A DNA stretch of 64,000 nucleotides from Paramecium sonneborni (taxonomy: Eukaryota; Ciliophora; Oligohymenophorea; Peniculida; Parameciidae). Location of the stretch: assembly GCA_905182985.1 (NCBI GenBank), contig CAJJDN010000004.1:559361-623360 (forward strand), written 5' to 3'. The notes beneath the pieces were generated by a model. It was not told the origin of the DNA. It did no database searches and saw only the letters and a list, made by a program, of their open reading frames with translations. Positions within the stretch are counted from its first letter, which is position 1, and every line of letters begins with the position of its first letter. A program made the translations under genes and the position numbers. Below are positions 12,430-25,173 of the stretch, piece by piece.

Positions 12430-13422
12430 ATGTATAAAGGCTACCCGACAGAAATTAAGAGCAGCACAGGGTAGAAAATAACGAGACCTTATAGTTAATA
12501 AAAGTATTTTGTTAAATAACTTAGGGAGTATATAGATATGAAATCATAAATAAAATAGTAATCATATTCATGTGAAAAGACAAACTAATCTACAATACTA
12601 AAAAGCAAAGTGTCTAGTAAATAATAAGTAAAGAACAAGGGGAAACCAACACAAACGCGATTTTAATTTTAATAACCTTAGAGTTTATAAACAACACATC
12701 GTTATAATCAATCGCCATATGTTAAACCTCATTAATAATAACAATTATTTGAATTATAGAAAACAATAATGGCAGATTCTAATAGAGTTGGTAATATTGT
12801 GAATCAAATGAAGTTTCATTCATAATCTAAAAAAAATTCATAACAGCCATAAAGGCATCATAAATCAAATTAAACAAATTATTAAGAAAAGTAAACCTAA
12901 AGTTTAAATGGCAGTTTTGAATTGAAGAAAAGAATCTTCACAACAAATTAAGATGTAAATATTAAGTAAAATAATATGATTGCAAAATCTAACAGAGCAT
13001 AGTCAGTAATTGATGAATATAAGACTACAGCTATTGAATTATAATAAACAATTAAAATTCCAGAACCAATCTTACCTTAAAGAGTTATACCTTATGATTC
13101 AGAGTAAAAGTTTGATAATATAATATATAGAACTGAATTTGAAGGATATAGAAAAGGAGATTTCTTAACATTTTAATCAGAAAATGAAAGTGAAAATGAT
13201 GATTTAAGGAAAGCAGGGATTGAAAATTTCTTAAAAAACTTAACAGATAAGGAAATTTTACTATTAGAAAAATATATATATCTAAGAAAATATGATATGA
13301 TGGCGAGAAACTCGATAATATAAAGAAGGAATGAATTAATGAGTAATAATCATACTTCAAGAACTTCATAATAATAATATTAATAACAATTTTGCAAATT
13401 TAACAGATAAACTAAAAAATGA
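12430..13422 (+). CDS. Gln/Lys-rich protein of unknown function
   Basis: An intron-less frame of 331 codons from ATG 12430 to TGA 13420-13422. The frame stays open upstream of an internal ATG at 12769, and the earliest Met (MYKGYPTEIKSS) is used as start. The first ~200 residues are disordered and rich in Gln, Ser and Lys, with a poly-Gln stretch encoded mainly by TAA. The C-terminal third is more ordered: YDSEQKFDNIIYRTEFEGY, then an acidic patch SENESENDD and a helical segment LTDKEILLLEKYIYLRKYD. No known domain. Composition suggests a scaffold or cytoskeletal protein, but nothing proves it. Confidence 0.8.
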
Positions 13423-13481
13423 ATTTATCATGATAATTATTTTTATAAAATTTTCTTCTTAATATATTACTTTTATATTAA

Positions 13482-14652
13482 TCAACTGCTAAGTTTTGCT
13501 GTAAGATCTTCTGATTTTTTGACAGAATCAACATGATCAAATACTAAGTTATAAGCCTTTTAAACAACTTCTATTTCAGATAATCTAAAAGGTTTAAATA
13601 ATATATACCTTTATGTTTATCTGCTGATATATGCTTAATGATATTATTCTTATTATTCCTTAGTTAATTATAAAAGTTCTTCAGTGATAGGAATATCAAT
13701 TAATAACTATTCTTTTTAAGCCAGAACAATTTTCTAAATTAAATTTTAATGACTTACTTATTAATTGAATTTATCATTAAATTATTGATTTAAGTTTTCA
13801 AGATCGGTGGACAATCTTTTTCTTAAAGTTTCGATTTCACTCATAGAATTATCAAAATTAGCTGAAGCTACTTCTTCTGCTGCAATATCTTCACTAAGAC
13901 TTTTGGAAGCACCATCTCTAATTTATTCTAGTTTTTCTAAAATTCTTTAGACAGTAGGAACATCAAATCTGGTAGTTAATTTAATAAGAATCGTAATAGG
14001 ATGATTAGGACCAAATTATTAATGACATTCAGCATGAATTTGTGTTAATATAGTTTGTCTATCTTATTCAGAAGTTTATTGGTCAACAGCTCTGCTTAAT
14101 TTTTCAATGATTAGATTTAATGCATTAATAACCTTGCTTGCTTATTCAACTCTTCTATTATAAGCTTTGACATCAGCAGCTCTAGCATTTCTAATAAATT
14201 ATTCTTATTCATTAAGAATTGCTAATTATTTTTCATAGGTAATTATGGTTTCTCTAAGAATGACCAATAATTCAGCTAGAGTTTAGATTAATATATTAGC
14301 ATTAGCTAAATCTGTATTTAATCTAGAGAGATCATCTTCTAATTCACTAATATTCTAATCAAAAACTGCCATCTATCTAGAGTGTGCAATATCATCATCA
14401 ACTTAATCTTATTTTAATGAATCTAATAATTCTTAAATAAGTTTTAAGACTTCATCTACTTATCCTCCTGTTTCTAATTTAATTTATACTAATTCCTTCA
14501 ATTAATCACTATATGGGCTTTGGCTAAACTAAGAAGTTTAATTTTCAATATACTTAATGAAATGATTTCATCAATAATGAAGCTTATGGAGTCATGGCTG
14601 ATAAGCAAACTCCTATTGTCAATGCCAATATATTAAAACGGATTAAGCTCAT
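13482..14652 (-). CDS. Trichocyst-matrix-like secretory protein, copy 1
   Basis: Introns at 14529-14553, 13734-13757 and 13585-13608 give 365 residues, a length typical of Paramecium trichocyst matrix protein precursors. A signal peptide opens the protein (LALTIGVCLSA). The rest is almost entirely heptad-rich acidic helix with features such as QVDEVLKLIQELLDSLK, SRQMAVFDQNISELEDDLS and a second helical block with IRDGASKSLSEDIAAEE. A single Cys (ECHQQFGPNHP) lies in the middle. These proteins are processed and crystallise in the extrusible trichocyst. The assignment rests on signal peptide, length, helical pattern and a tandem relative 70 bp away, not on an alignment. Confidence 0.72.
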
Positions 14653-14722
14653 TATTTATATAATAAAATAAATATTACTGAGAGTGTAAATGATCTATAT
14701 ATTATTAAATTGCATCAATATT

Positions 14723-15918
14723 TCATTCATTTTAAACCTATTTTCTAACTGCATCACTTAAAGAATATTGCGATCTCTCATAAGAATCCACTTTCTAAGA
14801 TGATAATACATTTTATATATAAATACCCTATCATTAACATAGTCATCAACTCTCTATTTGAATTTGTCTTCAGAAGTTCCTACTTAAGTAGAATAAATTC
14901 TGTAAACATCAGTAAATAAATTTAGTTCTTCTTACAACCTTGCTTTATTTTTATTATATTATATTTCTTCATTTTTTAGGTCCTATCAATACTTTTATTA
15001 GATAATACTTCAATAGCTCTTTATTATTATTATTACAAAGCAATTCCTTTTTCTCTGCAACTTACTGCAGCTAATCTTGCTTAAACTAATTGTTCTTCTA
15101 ATTTTTAGACATTCTACTATTCAGATTAAAGATCATAGTTTATTTATTCGTTTTCGATATCGATAGCTCCCTTAAAATCAGCTAAAGTAACTCCAGTTGT
15201 AATTTCAAGATCTTATGCATTTTTTATTTGTTCTCTTATATATCTTTCCATATCATTCAGCATATCAATTAATTATCCTTTAACTGTATTAATATTTCCT
15301 TAAGAAGAAGGTTAAATTTGATTCCAATCAATAAACATAGTATCAGCAAATTCATGTGCTAATTCAACCAATTCTGATATTTTTGCTTTTTTATACATAG
15401 TTAAAAATTTTTCAACATAAGCTCCATATCTATTTAATTAATTGTTATCTAAATTTTATAGTGAGTTTCTTAAAAATATTATCAATCTTAAAGTCATATT
15501 ATCATTTTTAACTCTTTCAATATAATTTGATGAATGTGTGCATCTATTTTAAATTAAGGCTTTACCTATTTGTATCTAGAGTTTCAATTCTTTTATTATT
15601 ATCAACTAGTCTTTTTTACAAATATGCAATGAATTTATTTGTTTTATCAATATCTGATTCCCTATCATTGACAGATTTATCTCGACTTGCGCATAAAAAG
15701 TTTTATTCTTAATAAGCTTTACCTAAATTAAATATTATATTCTCTTTGAGCTAAAATGCTTATAAGAATCTTACATTTTTAGAGACTGTAAAATCTGTAT
15801 TAAGTGTTGTAAGTTCAACAGCTGAAGCTCCTTTTAAGTCTGCCAATAATTTTTCTACAGTATCAACTTCATTTTAACATATAACACTAACAACTAGCAA
15901 TAACAAAAGGCTTTTCAT
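14723..15918 (-). CDS. Trichocyst-matrix-like secretory protein, copy 2
   Basis: Introns at 15544-15565, 14983-15008 and 14795-14826 give 371 residues. A signal peptide (LLLLLVVSVICQ) precedes an acidic helical protein with LCASRDKSVNDRESDIDKTN near residue 85, the VNDRESDID block being the kind of stutter seen in trichocyst matrix proteins. The second half has LKNEEIQYNKNKARLQEEL and a Tyr-rich end (DDYVNDRKVDSYERSQYS). It is the same length class as the gene immediately downstream on the same strand, so the pair is probably an old tandem duplication of a secretory-granule core protein. The 32-nt intron is at the upper end of the usual range. Confidence 0.72.
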
Positions 15919-15949
15919 ACCGTTTTTTAATTTTTTTATATTATATTAA

Positions 15950-16853
15950 ATGAATTTTACTTAAGAATAAAATAAAGAAACAAGCATATTTTACAAATCT
16001 AAACTTTGTACTCATTGGTCAACAAGTAACACTTTATATTATTTTATGTTTAGAGGGACATTGTGCTAAATAAGAAAAATGCAATTATGCACATGGAGAA
16101 ACAGAATTGCGTCATATACCACAAGAATATTTAACTCATCCACATACTAATAACTCTAGTGCCTTTTCTATTAATAATGAAGGACAAACAAACATGGCTG
16201 TCATTTAATAAAATTCAATATAAGGATAACTTTTAAATCCTTTTTGGAAAACTAAAATTTGTAATTTCTACCTTCAAGGAAAATGTAGAAATATTATTGA
16301 TTGTAATTATGCTCATGTTGATGATGAATTAAGAGATCCTACTAGCTAAGCATGTTAATCTATTTAAAACATACTTAAATTATAAGATCCTGTTTATAGA
16401 TTATAATTACTAAACTATAATGCTTAATTCCAGAAGAATTTGTTAGAACGTGCCAAAACTATATTTGAATAGATTAGAAAAATGGAATTAATTCACAAAA
16501 ATAACAATGATATTTAAGACATGTTAGAAGAAGCTAAATTATTGATTTTTTAAAAAGAAATCGAATAAGCAACACTAAAAATAATAGAAATAATGTCATT
16601 GCCTAATTTAAATATAGATGAAAGAGAATAACATTAAGAAATAAAAAGTAAAATCAAAGAATCTATTGAAATTCCTTAAGTTTAATTTCCAACCACATCT
16701 AAATATCCACCTGAAGATATTGAAAAAATGAAATAATTAATGGAATAAGAATAAGGCTAACGATTACCTATACCAATGATACCTACCATCAAACCATTTC
16801 CTAATCATTAATAAGTTTATTAAGATAGATGTAGAAACCAAAAATTAACATGA
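15950..16853 (+). CDS. CCCH (TIS11-like) tandem zinc finger protein
   Basis: One 28-nt intron (16026-16053) lies inside the first finger and its removal gives 291 residues. Finger 1: C-THWSTRGH-C-x5-C-x3-H (about 20-40). Finger 2: C-NFYLQGK-C-x5-C-x3-H (about 88-106), each followed by E-L-R-type residues. The remaining ~180 residues are Gln-rich helical sequence. Tandem CCCH proteins of this class bind AU-rich RNA and influence mRNA stability. The spacing between fingers is longer than the 18 residues of tristetraprolin, so binding specificity cannot be assumed. Confidence 0.87.
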
Positions 16854-16921
16854 TAATTATATTATGTAAATAAATACATAAATTTTATTATTATTATATT
16901 TTATTTATTAATAAATGCCTA

Positions 16922-17761
16922 TCATTTTTTAGCTTGTTATGCTGCTTACTTTTTTTTTTCAGCTTCAATTCTTTCTTTCTCCTTTTAATCTAACCATTCT
17001 TTTTTCGCTGCCTCAAAATTTCTTTCATATTTTATATCTTATTAATTTGCAATATTCTGTAAAGTTGTTCTACCTTATGGACCTTCAGCATTTTTTCTAC
17101 CATTTTAAGGTCCTTTTTTATCTGTTCCATTTTTAAGATCTTCTAATAATTTTAACTACTATAATATCATGATCATACTGTATTCTCAGGTGTTAAATCC
17201 TCATAAACCCATTCATTATTAACTTACATCATTGGAGCATTAGCACATGCTCCTAAACATTCAACCTCTTATAATGTAAATAATCCATCTGCTGATGTTT
17301 CTCCATTTTTTATATACAATTTCTATTCAATAGTTTTTATTATTTCTCTAGATCCACATAATTAACATGGAGTTGTACCACAAACTTAAAGATGGAATTT
17401 ACCAACTCTTTCTCTATTAAACATCGAATAAAATGAAGCTGTTTCAAAAACATCCATTTCTGGTATTTCTAATATCTTTGCAATCTATCTATTTAACAAA
17501 TAGAATAACCTTTTTCATTGCTGATAAACTCAAAAAATTATTATTTTATTTTTGTGCAAGCATTAATAATGGGATAGTCCCTGATTTTTTTTCATTGGTA
17601 GGAAATTTTGCTAAAATTCCTTCAATCTTTTTATAATTTTCATCAGTAAAATCAAATGGCACTGAATCACTATTATCATCTCTATTTCTATGTGCAACAA
17701 ACACATTAGAAAATCTTTAAATTGATTATCTCTGAACTAATTATACAACTTTTTATATCAT
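16922..17761 (-). CDS. NDUFV2: NADH:ubiquinone oxidoreductase 24 kDa subunit (mitochondrial)
   Basis: Introns at 17485-17509 (starting GTT) and 17159-17178 give 264 residues. The N-terminus is Arg/Gln-rich with few acids, as expected of a mitochondrial presequence. The thioredoxin-like [2Fe-2S] domain shows all four cluster Cys: QVCGTTPCQLCGSREI (C-x4-C) and EVECLGACANAPMMQV (C-x3-C). Other family signatures are AMKKIAKILEIPEMDVFE and ASFYSMFN. A Lys/Glu/Gln-rich extension of about 50 residues follows the conserved core, longer than in mammals. The protein passes electrons near the flavin site in complex I. The first-placed intron is needed to keep the IAKILE helix in frame. Confidence 0.94.
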
Positions 17762-17772
17762 AAATTAATTAA

Positions 17773-18741
17773 TCAAAAGTTTTCAATGTTATGTTCACTA
17801 TATTTTTTATAAAGATTAGAATAATCATCAATTTTTCTATTATTTTATTTTAATTTTCGAATTTATGATTTTAGAAATCTTCTCACTGTACTGTCATCTA
17901 ACAATTAACTAGATTAACTTGTATCTTAAGGCTAAATATAATTATTATTTTATACAATATTACTTTCTTATATTGAAATACTATTCTGCAATATTTTTAA
18001 TTTTTAATTTTCTTATTTCAATTTTTCTCTAAGATAAGAATTTGATAAATATTGATATCTTATTTTTAATTCTTTATTTTTTTATTCCTATCTCTCTAAA
18101 TTTATCTGCTATATTTAATTTTTCCTTTACTCTACTTCTAGTTGACGATGCAAATCATACAACTGATTTTTCAATGTCTAATTCTCACATCTCTCAATAG
18201 AATGAGATTGTTATAATTTTTTGTATTTAATTTTTAATTGTTCCTACTTTTTTTGAATAATATTAAATTTAAGAAACAACATATTCTCTAAATTACTTTA
18301 AGAATCGGATGTTATAGTGCAGCAATCTGAATTCTCATTTAATTGTTCAATATAGTCATCAATAGCATTGAGAAAGTTCTTCATTTAACCTTTTTGATTG
18401 AACATAAATTTCTTTCTTGTAACTTCAGTTTTTGGTTTGGAATCAATCACTTTACTTTTAAGATTACCAAATGGATCATCTCTATATTTGTTAATAAATA
18501 TTTTAGTTACAAGTCTAATTTTGAAATATTCTTTTTGTTAAAAGTTGACTTTGATTGATGAAGTGAAACAGATATTGAATCTGTGAATGTTTTATTATTC
18601 TTTAAATATAAGATTGATATAGCCTTACTTATGAAGACTTATGTATTTGCATAAAATCAGAATTTAACGATTATCTTCTGCTTCTCTTTCCTAATTCTTG
18701 TTTATAATCGATTATACTTTACTTGCATAATTAATACTCAT
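17773..18741 (-). CDS. Coiled-coil protein, function unknown
   Basis: An intron-less frame of 323 codons. The first ~110 residues are mixed and include a basic, possibly folded stretch (KEYFKIRLVTKIFINKYRDD). Residues ~130-290 form a long Gln/Lys/Glu-rich coiled coil. The C-terminus contains SSQLLDDSTVRRFLKSQIRK, a possible short helix motif. It is separated from the complex I gene by about 11 bp, so the two share an extremely short tail-to-head spacing. No family recognised. Confidence 0.78.
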
Positions 18742-18821
18742 GTAAATATTAATAAAATTAATTACTAAAATAAAAGACTTTCAAATAAAGGAAATTTTGC
18801 TATTATGAATATATAATTTTA

Positions 18822-19905
18822 ATGAAAAAATTAATTATTTCCACAGTTTTTAAAATGCTTGTTTATGGTTAATAAGATTTAGCAGAAGCATTCACGCATC
18901 AAGCGATCGTGATAGAACAAAACTAAACTGGCCTAATTTATGACTTTATTGTGTGATGTTCAGCATGTGAGATAAATTGAGAGTGATACAAATTAATAAA
19001 AATCAGCATCACTCTATAAAGTAAGTAATTAATTTAAATAATTAGTTTATAATTTTAGATCATTTGAGTTATAATTAAATTATATTTTTATCTTTTTTTC
19101 ATATATTATCATTAAACTGGAGTGAATAAAATTTTTTTTAGCTTTTATTTTATTGGGGAATAAAATAATTTATTATTTAATATTGATAAAGGCTGTAGAA
19201 CTATAAGTTAAATAAAGTAGATTTGGTAAAACAAAAATTGAAACTAAATCATTAATTAGCTCATTATAAAAATGAGAACATTGAGATACAGAACAGCAAA
19301 ATAAGAAATGAATGATATCAGTAAAGCTTTATAATCTGTGGGTTCAGTATAATTTATGTACATAATCATGTAGATGTCAAAATAAGGAGGAAATCCATTT
19401 ATAGAGATCAAGAGAACTTTAGAAGAATTTTATGCAAAGATAACTATATTAGCTAAATCAGATTCTCCTCTTTTAACTTTGGCCGGTTCACTAGAAGAAC
19501 TGTTACAATTAGATTTTCAAGGATCTTGCTAGATTAATTTTGGATGAATACAATTCAGAAAAGAATAGAATTAATAAGTTAAGCAAATAGAAATTAACAA
19601 TTATATGAGGAAAGAGGAGAAAGAAGACAAATATACAACAATTAAACTTTATAATTTATAATTCTAAAATTGAGGAATTTAATAGTTTTTGTGATGAAAT
19701 ATAAAATATTTAAACATTTGTAGAGAATAAATAAAAGGGTTTAGAGGATAGTGGGAGTTCTCAAGATATTTTAAGAATATTTGAGGTTCAATGAGGGGAT
19801 AGCAATTAGAGTTGATAAATCATTAATTAGTAAGGCGTCAGCAATTTAAGATGCATTAAAATAAATAGGTAATGATGTAAATTGTTAAGTGGGATGAGTT
19901 GCAAT
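18822..19905 (+). pseudogene. Decayed coding region(s) with repeated frameshifts
   Basis: Two coding-like pieces are visible. 18822-18956 encodes 44 residues (LVYGQQDLAEAFTHQAIVIE...) before TGA; a one-base shift continues as CDVQHVRQIESDTNQQK up to a good 25-nt intron-like GTAAGT...TAG. From ATG 19272 a helical protein runs to 19547, then continues in other frames; joining ELLQLDF to KDLARLILDEYNSEKN needs one T fewer at about 19516. Further frame changes occur before 19905. The pieces look like once-real genes with indels. Families not recognised. Sequencing error at homopolymers is an alternative. Confidence 0.4.
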
Positions 19906-19957
19906 TATAAATCTTATGAAAATAAAGAATTAAATAAATTTCTTTTTTAAATAAAAA

Positions 19958-21665
19958 ATGAGTAGTGTTCAATATGTAAATTCTAAAGCTGAAGTTCTTC
20001 GTAAATATTAAGCATTAGCAATGAATATAAATGCAGCAGCAGGATTAATGGAAGTGATGAAATCTAATCTTGGACCAAAAGGAACACTAAAGATGTTAGT
20101 TGGTGGAGCTGGATAAATAAAACTTACAAAAGATGGTGCAGTTTTGTTATCAGAGATGTAAATTCAACATCCAACAGCAGCAATGATAGCTAGAAGTGCT
20201 ACAGCTTAGGATGATATAATTGGCGATGGTACAACAAGTAATGTATTATTGATTGGCGCATTAATGAAATAAGCAGAAAGATTATTAGCAGAAGGAATTC
20301 ATCCAAGAGTAATTACTGAAGGATTTGAGTTAGCTAGAAAAGAAGCCTTATCATTTTTAGATACTTTCAAGTATTAGTAAATAGATAAGGCTGTATTAAT
20401 AAATGTGGCTAGAACTTCATTAATTAGTAAATTAACACCAGATGTTGCAAATCAGTATTAAATATAATTAAATTTAACTTAGAATAATTGAAATTGTTGT
20501 AGATGCAGTCTAAATAGTTCAGGTACTTGAGAAACCTATTGATTTATTTATGGTTGAAATTATGCATATGTAACATAAAATGGGAGCTGAAACTGAATTA
20601 ATAAGAGGATTAGTTTTAGATCATGGAGCTAGACATCCAGATATGCCTAAATTTGTTAAGAAATGTTATATTTTGAATTTGAATGTTTCATTGGAATACG
20701 AAAAGACAGAAGTAAATAAAAAATCAATAAATAGGTTCATAGTGGTTTCTTTTACAATACAGCTGAGGATAGAGAGAAATTAGCTAGATCTGAAAGAAGA
20801 TTAACAGATGATAAATGTTAATAAATTATTGATTTTAAAAGAAAAGTTTGCGAAAAGAATGGTTATGGATTTGCAGTTATTAATTAAAAAGGAATTGATC
20901 CAGTATGTTTAGAGATGTTTGCAAAAGAAGGAATTGTTGGTATAAGAAGAGCTAAAAAAAGGAATATGGAAAGAATAGCAAAAGCTTGTGGTGGTAATTC
21001 TGTTAATGCAGTTGAAGATTTGACAGAAAACGATCTTGGATATTGTGAAGTGGTAAGATATTTAATTAATCATTTAATTAGTTAAGAGAATATACTTTAG
21101 GAGAAGAGAAATATACTTTTATTGAAGGTGTTTAAAATCCTACTTCATGTACAATTTTAATAAGAGGACCTAATGAACATACTATTGCATAAATAAAAGA
21201 TGCAATAAGAGATGGATTAAGAGCTGTTAAGAATGCTATTGAAGATAAATGTGTTATACCTGGAGCTGGTGCATTTGAAATTGCCACTAGTGTTCATCTC
21301 TCAAAATTCAAAGATTCTGTAGCTGGTAAAGCTAAATTAGGAGTCTAAGCATTTGCAGAATCTTTATTAGTCATTCCTAAAGCTTTAGCAGAAAATTGTG
21401 GATATGATGTCTAAGAAACTTTAATTTAAGTTACTGATGAATACATTCAACATAATATACCTGTTGGTGTTAATGTTAATGAATAAGGATTTGTTGCTCC
21501 TATTGCTAATGGTATCTTTGATAATTATTGCTCAAAAAGATCATGGTTGAACATTGCTCCAACTTTAGCTTAATAATTATTATTGGTTGATGAAGTATTC
21601 TATTTTTTATTATTATTTTATAGATCATGAGAGCTGGAAAATAAGCTGGTGGAGCTCCATAATGA
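19958..21665 (+). CDS. CCT6: Chaperonin CCT/TRiC subunit zeta
   Basis: Four introns (20455-20482, 20712-20734, 21053-21081, 21595-21623) give 532 residues, the usual CCT length. ATP-site motifs are intact: [30 protein letters not shown] and [15 protein letters not shown]. Zeta-specific text includes [27 protein letters not shown] and [17 protein letters not shown], and the C-terminal [19 protein letters not shown] and LLLVDEIMRAGKQ. The subunit is one of eight in the cytosolic ring that folds tubulin and actin. Codon use is strongly biased and the TGA stop follows a TAA Gln codon. Confidence 0.97.
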
Positions 21666-21709
21666 TAAGAATGATATTATTATGTTAGATTATTACAAAA
21701 TTAAGTTAA

Positions 21710-22630
21710 TCAATTTCCAATTTATTTATATGTACACTATTTTGGTTTTGGATTTTAGTTATCTAGTTCCTTCTTATAGTTTTCTTCTGCTATTGTTGGA
21801 TCTGGAATTACATGGTATATCCAATATAAATAACAATACAAACTATTATCACTCTCCTAAACTACATATATTAATCTTTGCTCCAATTTCACATATTTTC
21901 TTTAACCATTATAATTCTATAATTCAATTGAAAAAAAATCCTGTTTTTTAGAAACTGCCTCAAACATCTTACTCCATATATCCATATAAGATTCGACTCT
22001 TATTGCACATGGTAACATTTCAGTTTGAATCAGGTTCCATTCCATCATCTCTCTTGTTATACCCATTAAATGAAGATATTTTATGTTGTTTATATATTTT
22101 AGCACTTTAGATCCTGTTTAATCATATCTTATCAAGTAAGATTCATATGGATATTAAGATGCATACATGTCAACATAGCATATATCACTACATGAATTGA
22201 TTTAAATATTTCTTTTTTTATGTTCCAACATAAAATTTCTTATGTCCTCTTTACTTTTCTACAAGTTCATTTACTCTAATAAATTATATATAACTTCTAT
22301 GCTTACACATTACAAATTTCTAGGGAACAATGTAAATATTTATTTATCTGAAAAGTAATCAGTCTGTAAAATTTTGTACCCTACTGTAAAGAGATTTGTG
22401 CATAATTCACCTAAATTAGAATTGATTTAGTAATCAGTGCTAAAAATAATATCTATTTCTGTTCTTAAATATTCTCTTAATCCTAATGATTTGGGAATGT
22501 TAATGACAATTTAAAATTCCTTTTTTATTACACTATATTTCTTTTATTCTTTCTACTTTTATTTCCCTATTTTAGATGATCTCGTTAAACCTATTATTTA
22601 AATATCAACAATATCTTAATTGCTTTTCAT
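21710..22630 (-). CDS. Protein of unknown function
   Basis: An intron-less frame of 307 codons (ATG 22628-22630, TGA 21710-21712). After a basic Lys/Gln-rich start (about 40 residues) the sequence is well mixed and appears globular: FQIVINIPKSLGLREYL, GELCTNLFTVGYKILQ, NNIKYLHLMGITREMMEWNL and LEQRLIYVVQESDNSLYCYL. The end is Lys/Asn/Pro-rich. The blend of hydrophobic and charged residues without repeats suggests a genuine folded protein. I recognise no family. It converges on CCT6 with 44 bp between stops. Confidence 0.75.
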
Positions 22631-24352
22631 TTTCCTTCAAATGTATCTAAATTATTATATTTAAAATCAATAAACTTTTGTAAATATTTAATAACCTTTT
22701 TCAGATTAGAAGTTTTTAATAATGACCTAATTTTATTTCAAACAAATTCATTTTCATGAAAATGTTGTCATCATCAAGATTGATTTTCTTATTTTCCTAT
22801 ATTCAAAATTTTTTAAACAACAAAAATTTTTAAATTATCTATCAATTCATCATGATTTCAATATCAATCAATATTTCGTTAATCATAAATTTTTATTTTA
22901 TAATTATCAAACCTAAATATTAATTAGAAAATAAATAATAATTGTTATAATTAATTTTGTTTTTTATTGAAATTCTAATTTAATGTGTGCCTCTCAAGTT
23001 TTTTTTTTCAAGAATTCGAAGTTTGAATAGGTCAAAACTATTGTTTCTTTATTTACAATTTAATATATCAAGATTAAACCTTGTAAAAATTTTAAAAACA
23101 ATTTCATTTTATATTGTAATTGGAAGTTCTTTGTTTTGTAAATCCTCCGAAAATCTTTTGTAGAAAAGTCTTGTTATTTTCTTTCCATATTTAGATATGA
23201 GACCAATTTATTAAAGAAAGATTTATTTAAAACCCTCTTTTTGATTATTAATCCTTAGTGTGCATTTCACATCCATATAAGATTATCGAGATGGATGAAT
23301 TCAACAAATTCAATTTTTAAAAAGAAAATTCGTTTCTTCAATTAATTCAGCGTGACTTCATTTTAAAGCATGCTTATATTGAGCACCTCTACAAAAAAGT
23401 TTTCAGTCCTAATTCACTCAAAAGGATATATGTTTTTCAATATTATATTAAATGGTTATATTGTATATTATTGCAATATTAAATTTTATACTAGTAATTT
23501 TAGAAGTAAGTATTTCTAAAACTAAATTTCTTGTCATCATCAATGTTTCATCGATTAAAATAAGTTAAATTTTTAATTTTGTTAAATTAAATTACTAAAT
23601 TTTTAAATTGAGATAACAATGTAGAAATACTTTTTTATTCTTTTCAGATGAATAATGTTGGAAAATCTTAAACAACTGTACCAGATTACCCTTGAATAAA
23701 CTACAAAATTAAGTAGTTTCTTTCCAAGAATTAAATTTAAGAAATGACTGAATATATTTATTTAAACGTTTCTATTATATCTTAACAGCAAACTCTAAAT
23801 CCATTTTAATCCATCAATGAGTAGTTTGCACTGTATAATATAAAGATTTTTTACAAGATAGTAATGATTACAAAAGTGTGAGAGATTCAAACAATATTGT
23901 ATTTTTATTAAAAATGTTATGATGGTTATTTATCAAATTAATATTTATAATATATATTTAATTAGTTTTACAATTCAGTTATTTATTTTAATTATTAATT
24001 TATGATAATAATACCCATTTCATAATAAAATTTGATTCTTATAGCTTATCATATAAATTGCAAGTCAATTATAGATTCAAAAATAAGGATGCTTGAAAAT
24101 TGAAAAAGGATTAGAAGAATTAGACTCTTAAGCATTTCTTATTATAGTGATACTTTATTTATAAGGTTGAAATGCAACCTTAATACTTAGGATAATATTG
24201 TATGTGATACTTAAACCCTCATGCCTCTTTAGTAAGAATAATAAAAATTGTTTATCATGTCAAGTTGGATGCAGATTAACAAAGTATGAATGATTTATTT
24301 TCAATTAAATCAAATAATATTATATTCATTAAGATAATATATATAAAATCTT
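22631..24352. other. Gene-poor AT-rich stretch
   Basis: About 1.7 kb without a convincing multi-exon gene. One open frame (23291-23611) is listed separately. A short frame at 23648 (MNNVGKSQTTVPDYP) stops after 15 codons. The rest is low-complexity A/T sequence. Confidence 0.5.
23291..23611 (+). CDS. Small open frame, possible gene or gene remnant
   Basis: 107 codons from ATG to TGA. The first ~55 residues look protein-like (MDEFNKFNFQKENSF, LIQRDFILKHAYIEHLYKK), the second half is hydrophobic low complexity. It may be the 5' end of a decayed gene. No family recognised. Confidence 0.28.
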
Positions 24353-25173
24353 TCATTCCTTTTTTCCAAATAGTTCCATTAATAATGATAAAAGTTGTAA
24401 AAACAACATTATTATGTCAATATAAATTTATAAAGCTGCCACTATATAATCATCAATAGAATAAGAATATTCCTAAAAATCTAAATTTTTTTATTACTTT
24501 GTTTCCAATCAATAATTAGGTATCATATATTAAATAAAATCCATACAAGATGGCTAAACCAGCTACATATATCATGTATATAATTTTGGAATTGAAAATA
24601 AAGCAAAATAGTCCCAGCACCATCAAAACAGCTGAGAATATGAAAAGGCTTCCACCAGCCATTGTTATATCTGACTTTGTTGTAAAAGCATATAAAGTTA
24701 ATGATATTGTTATTGCTAATGTTAATACTGCAGCAATTAGAACCAACTATCCACCATTTTCTGGATATATCACATATGCTATTGAGCAACTGTAACTCAC
24801 TATCCAAGATTCACAAAAAGTAAATATTCCCAGAATTATGTAATTATTAGGAACTTTTCTAGAAACTCTAATGATTTAAATAATCTTTATACTTTTTACA
24901 GCAAACTATTGATATCTCACAAATCAAACCAATTATGAACAAAAGATAGAAAAGCCAATTGTTTTATAACTAATAAATTGCAAACCCTGTTGATAAGTAA
25001 GAAAAAGCACAAAATATAGTTGTAAAGACCAGTTGAAAGCTTAAAATTAAGTAAACCTAAATTAATTTCTAATCTTTTACTTTGCGAATGAACTGGATTC
25101 TAACATTTTCATCATTTAATAAGGTTTTATAATCTCTTTCTATCTCAAATGTACTTAAATTTTCCTAATACAT
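24353..25173 (-). CDS. TMBIM/Lifeguard-family membrane protein (Bax inhibitor-1 superfamily)
   Basis: Introns at 24868-24892 and 24473-24497 give 256 residues with seven hydrophobic segments after an N-terminal cytosolic ~40 residues (VRIQFIRKVKDQKL before helix 1). Family signatures are AVLTLAITISLTLYAFTTKS, GGSLFIFSAVLMVLG, the YDTQLLIGNK calcium-site motif and the C-terminal YSIDDYIVAALQIYIDI. These proteins form Ca2+ leak channels of ER or Golgi membranes and counter stress-induced death in animals. The second intron is essential: without it the last 40 conserved residues are out of frame. Confidence 0.93.

Noticed and set aside
16939..18558. Hydrophobic plus-strand frames over the complex I and coiled-coil genes
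   Set aside because: They are antisense to well-supported minus-strand genes; the hydrophobicity comes from complementing Lys/Glu-rich codons.
24550..24795. Standard-code frame antisense to the TMBIM gene
   Set aside because: It is a shadow of the conserved minus-strand membrane protein and has no features of its own.
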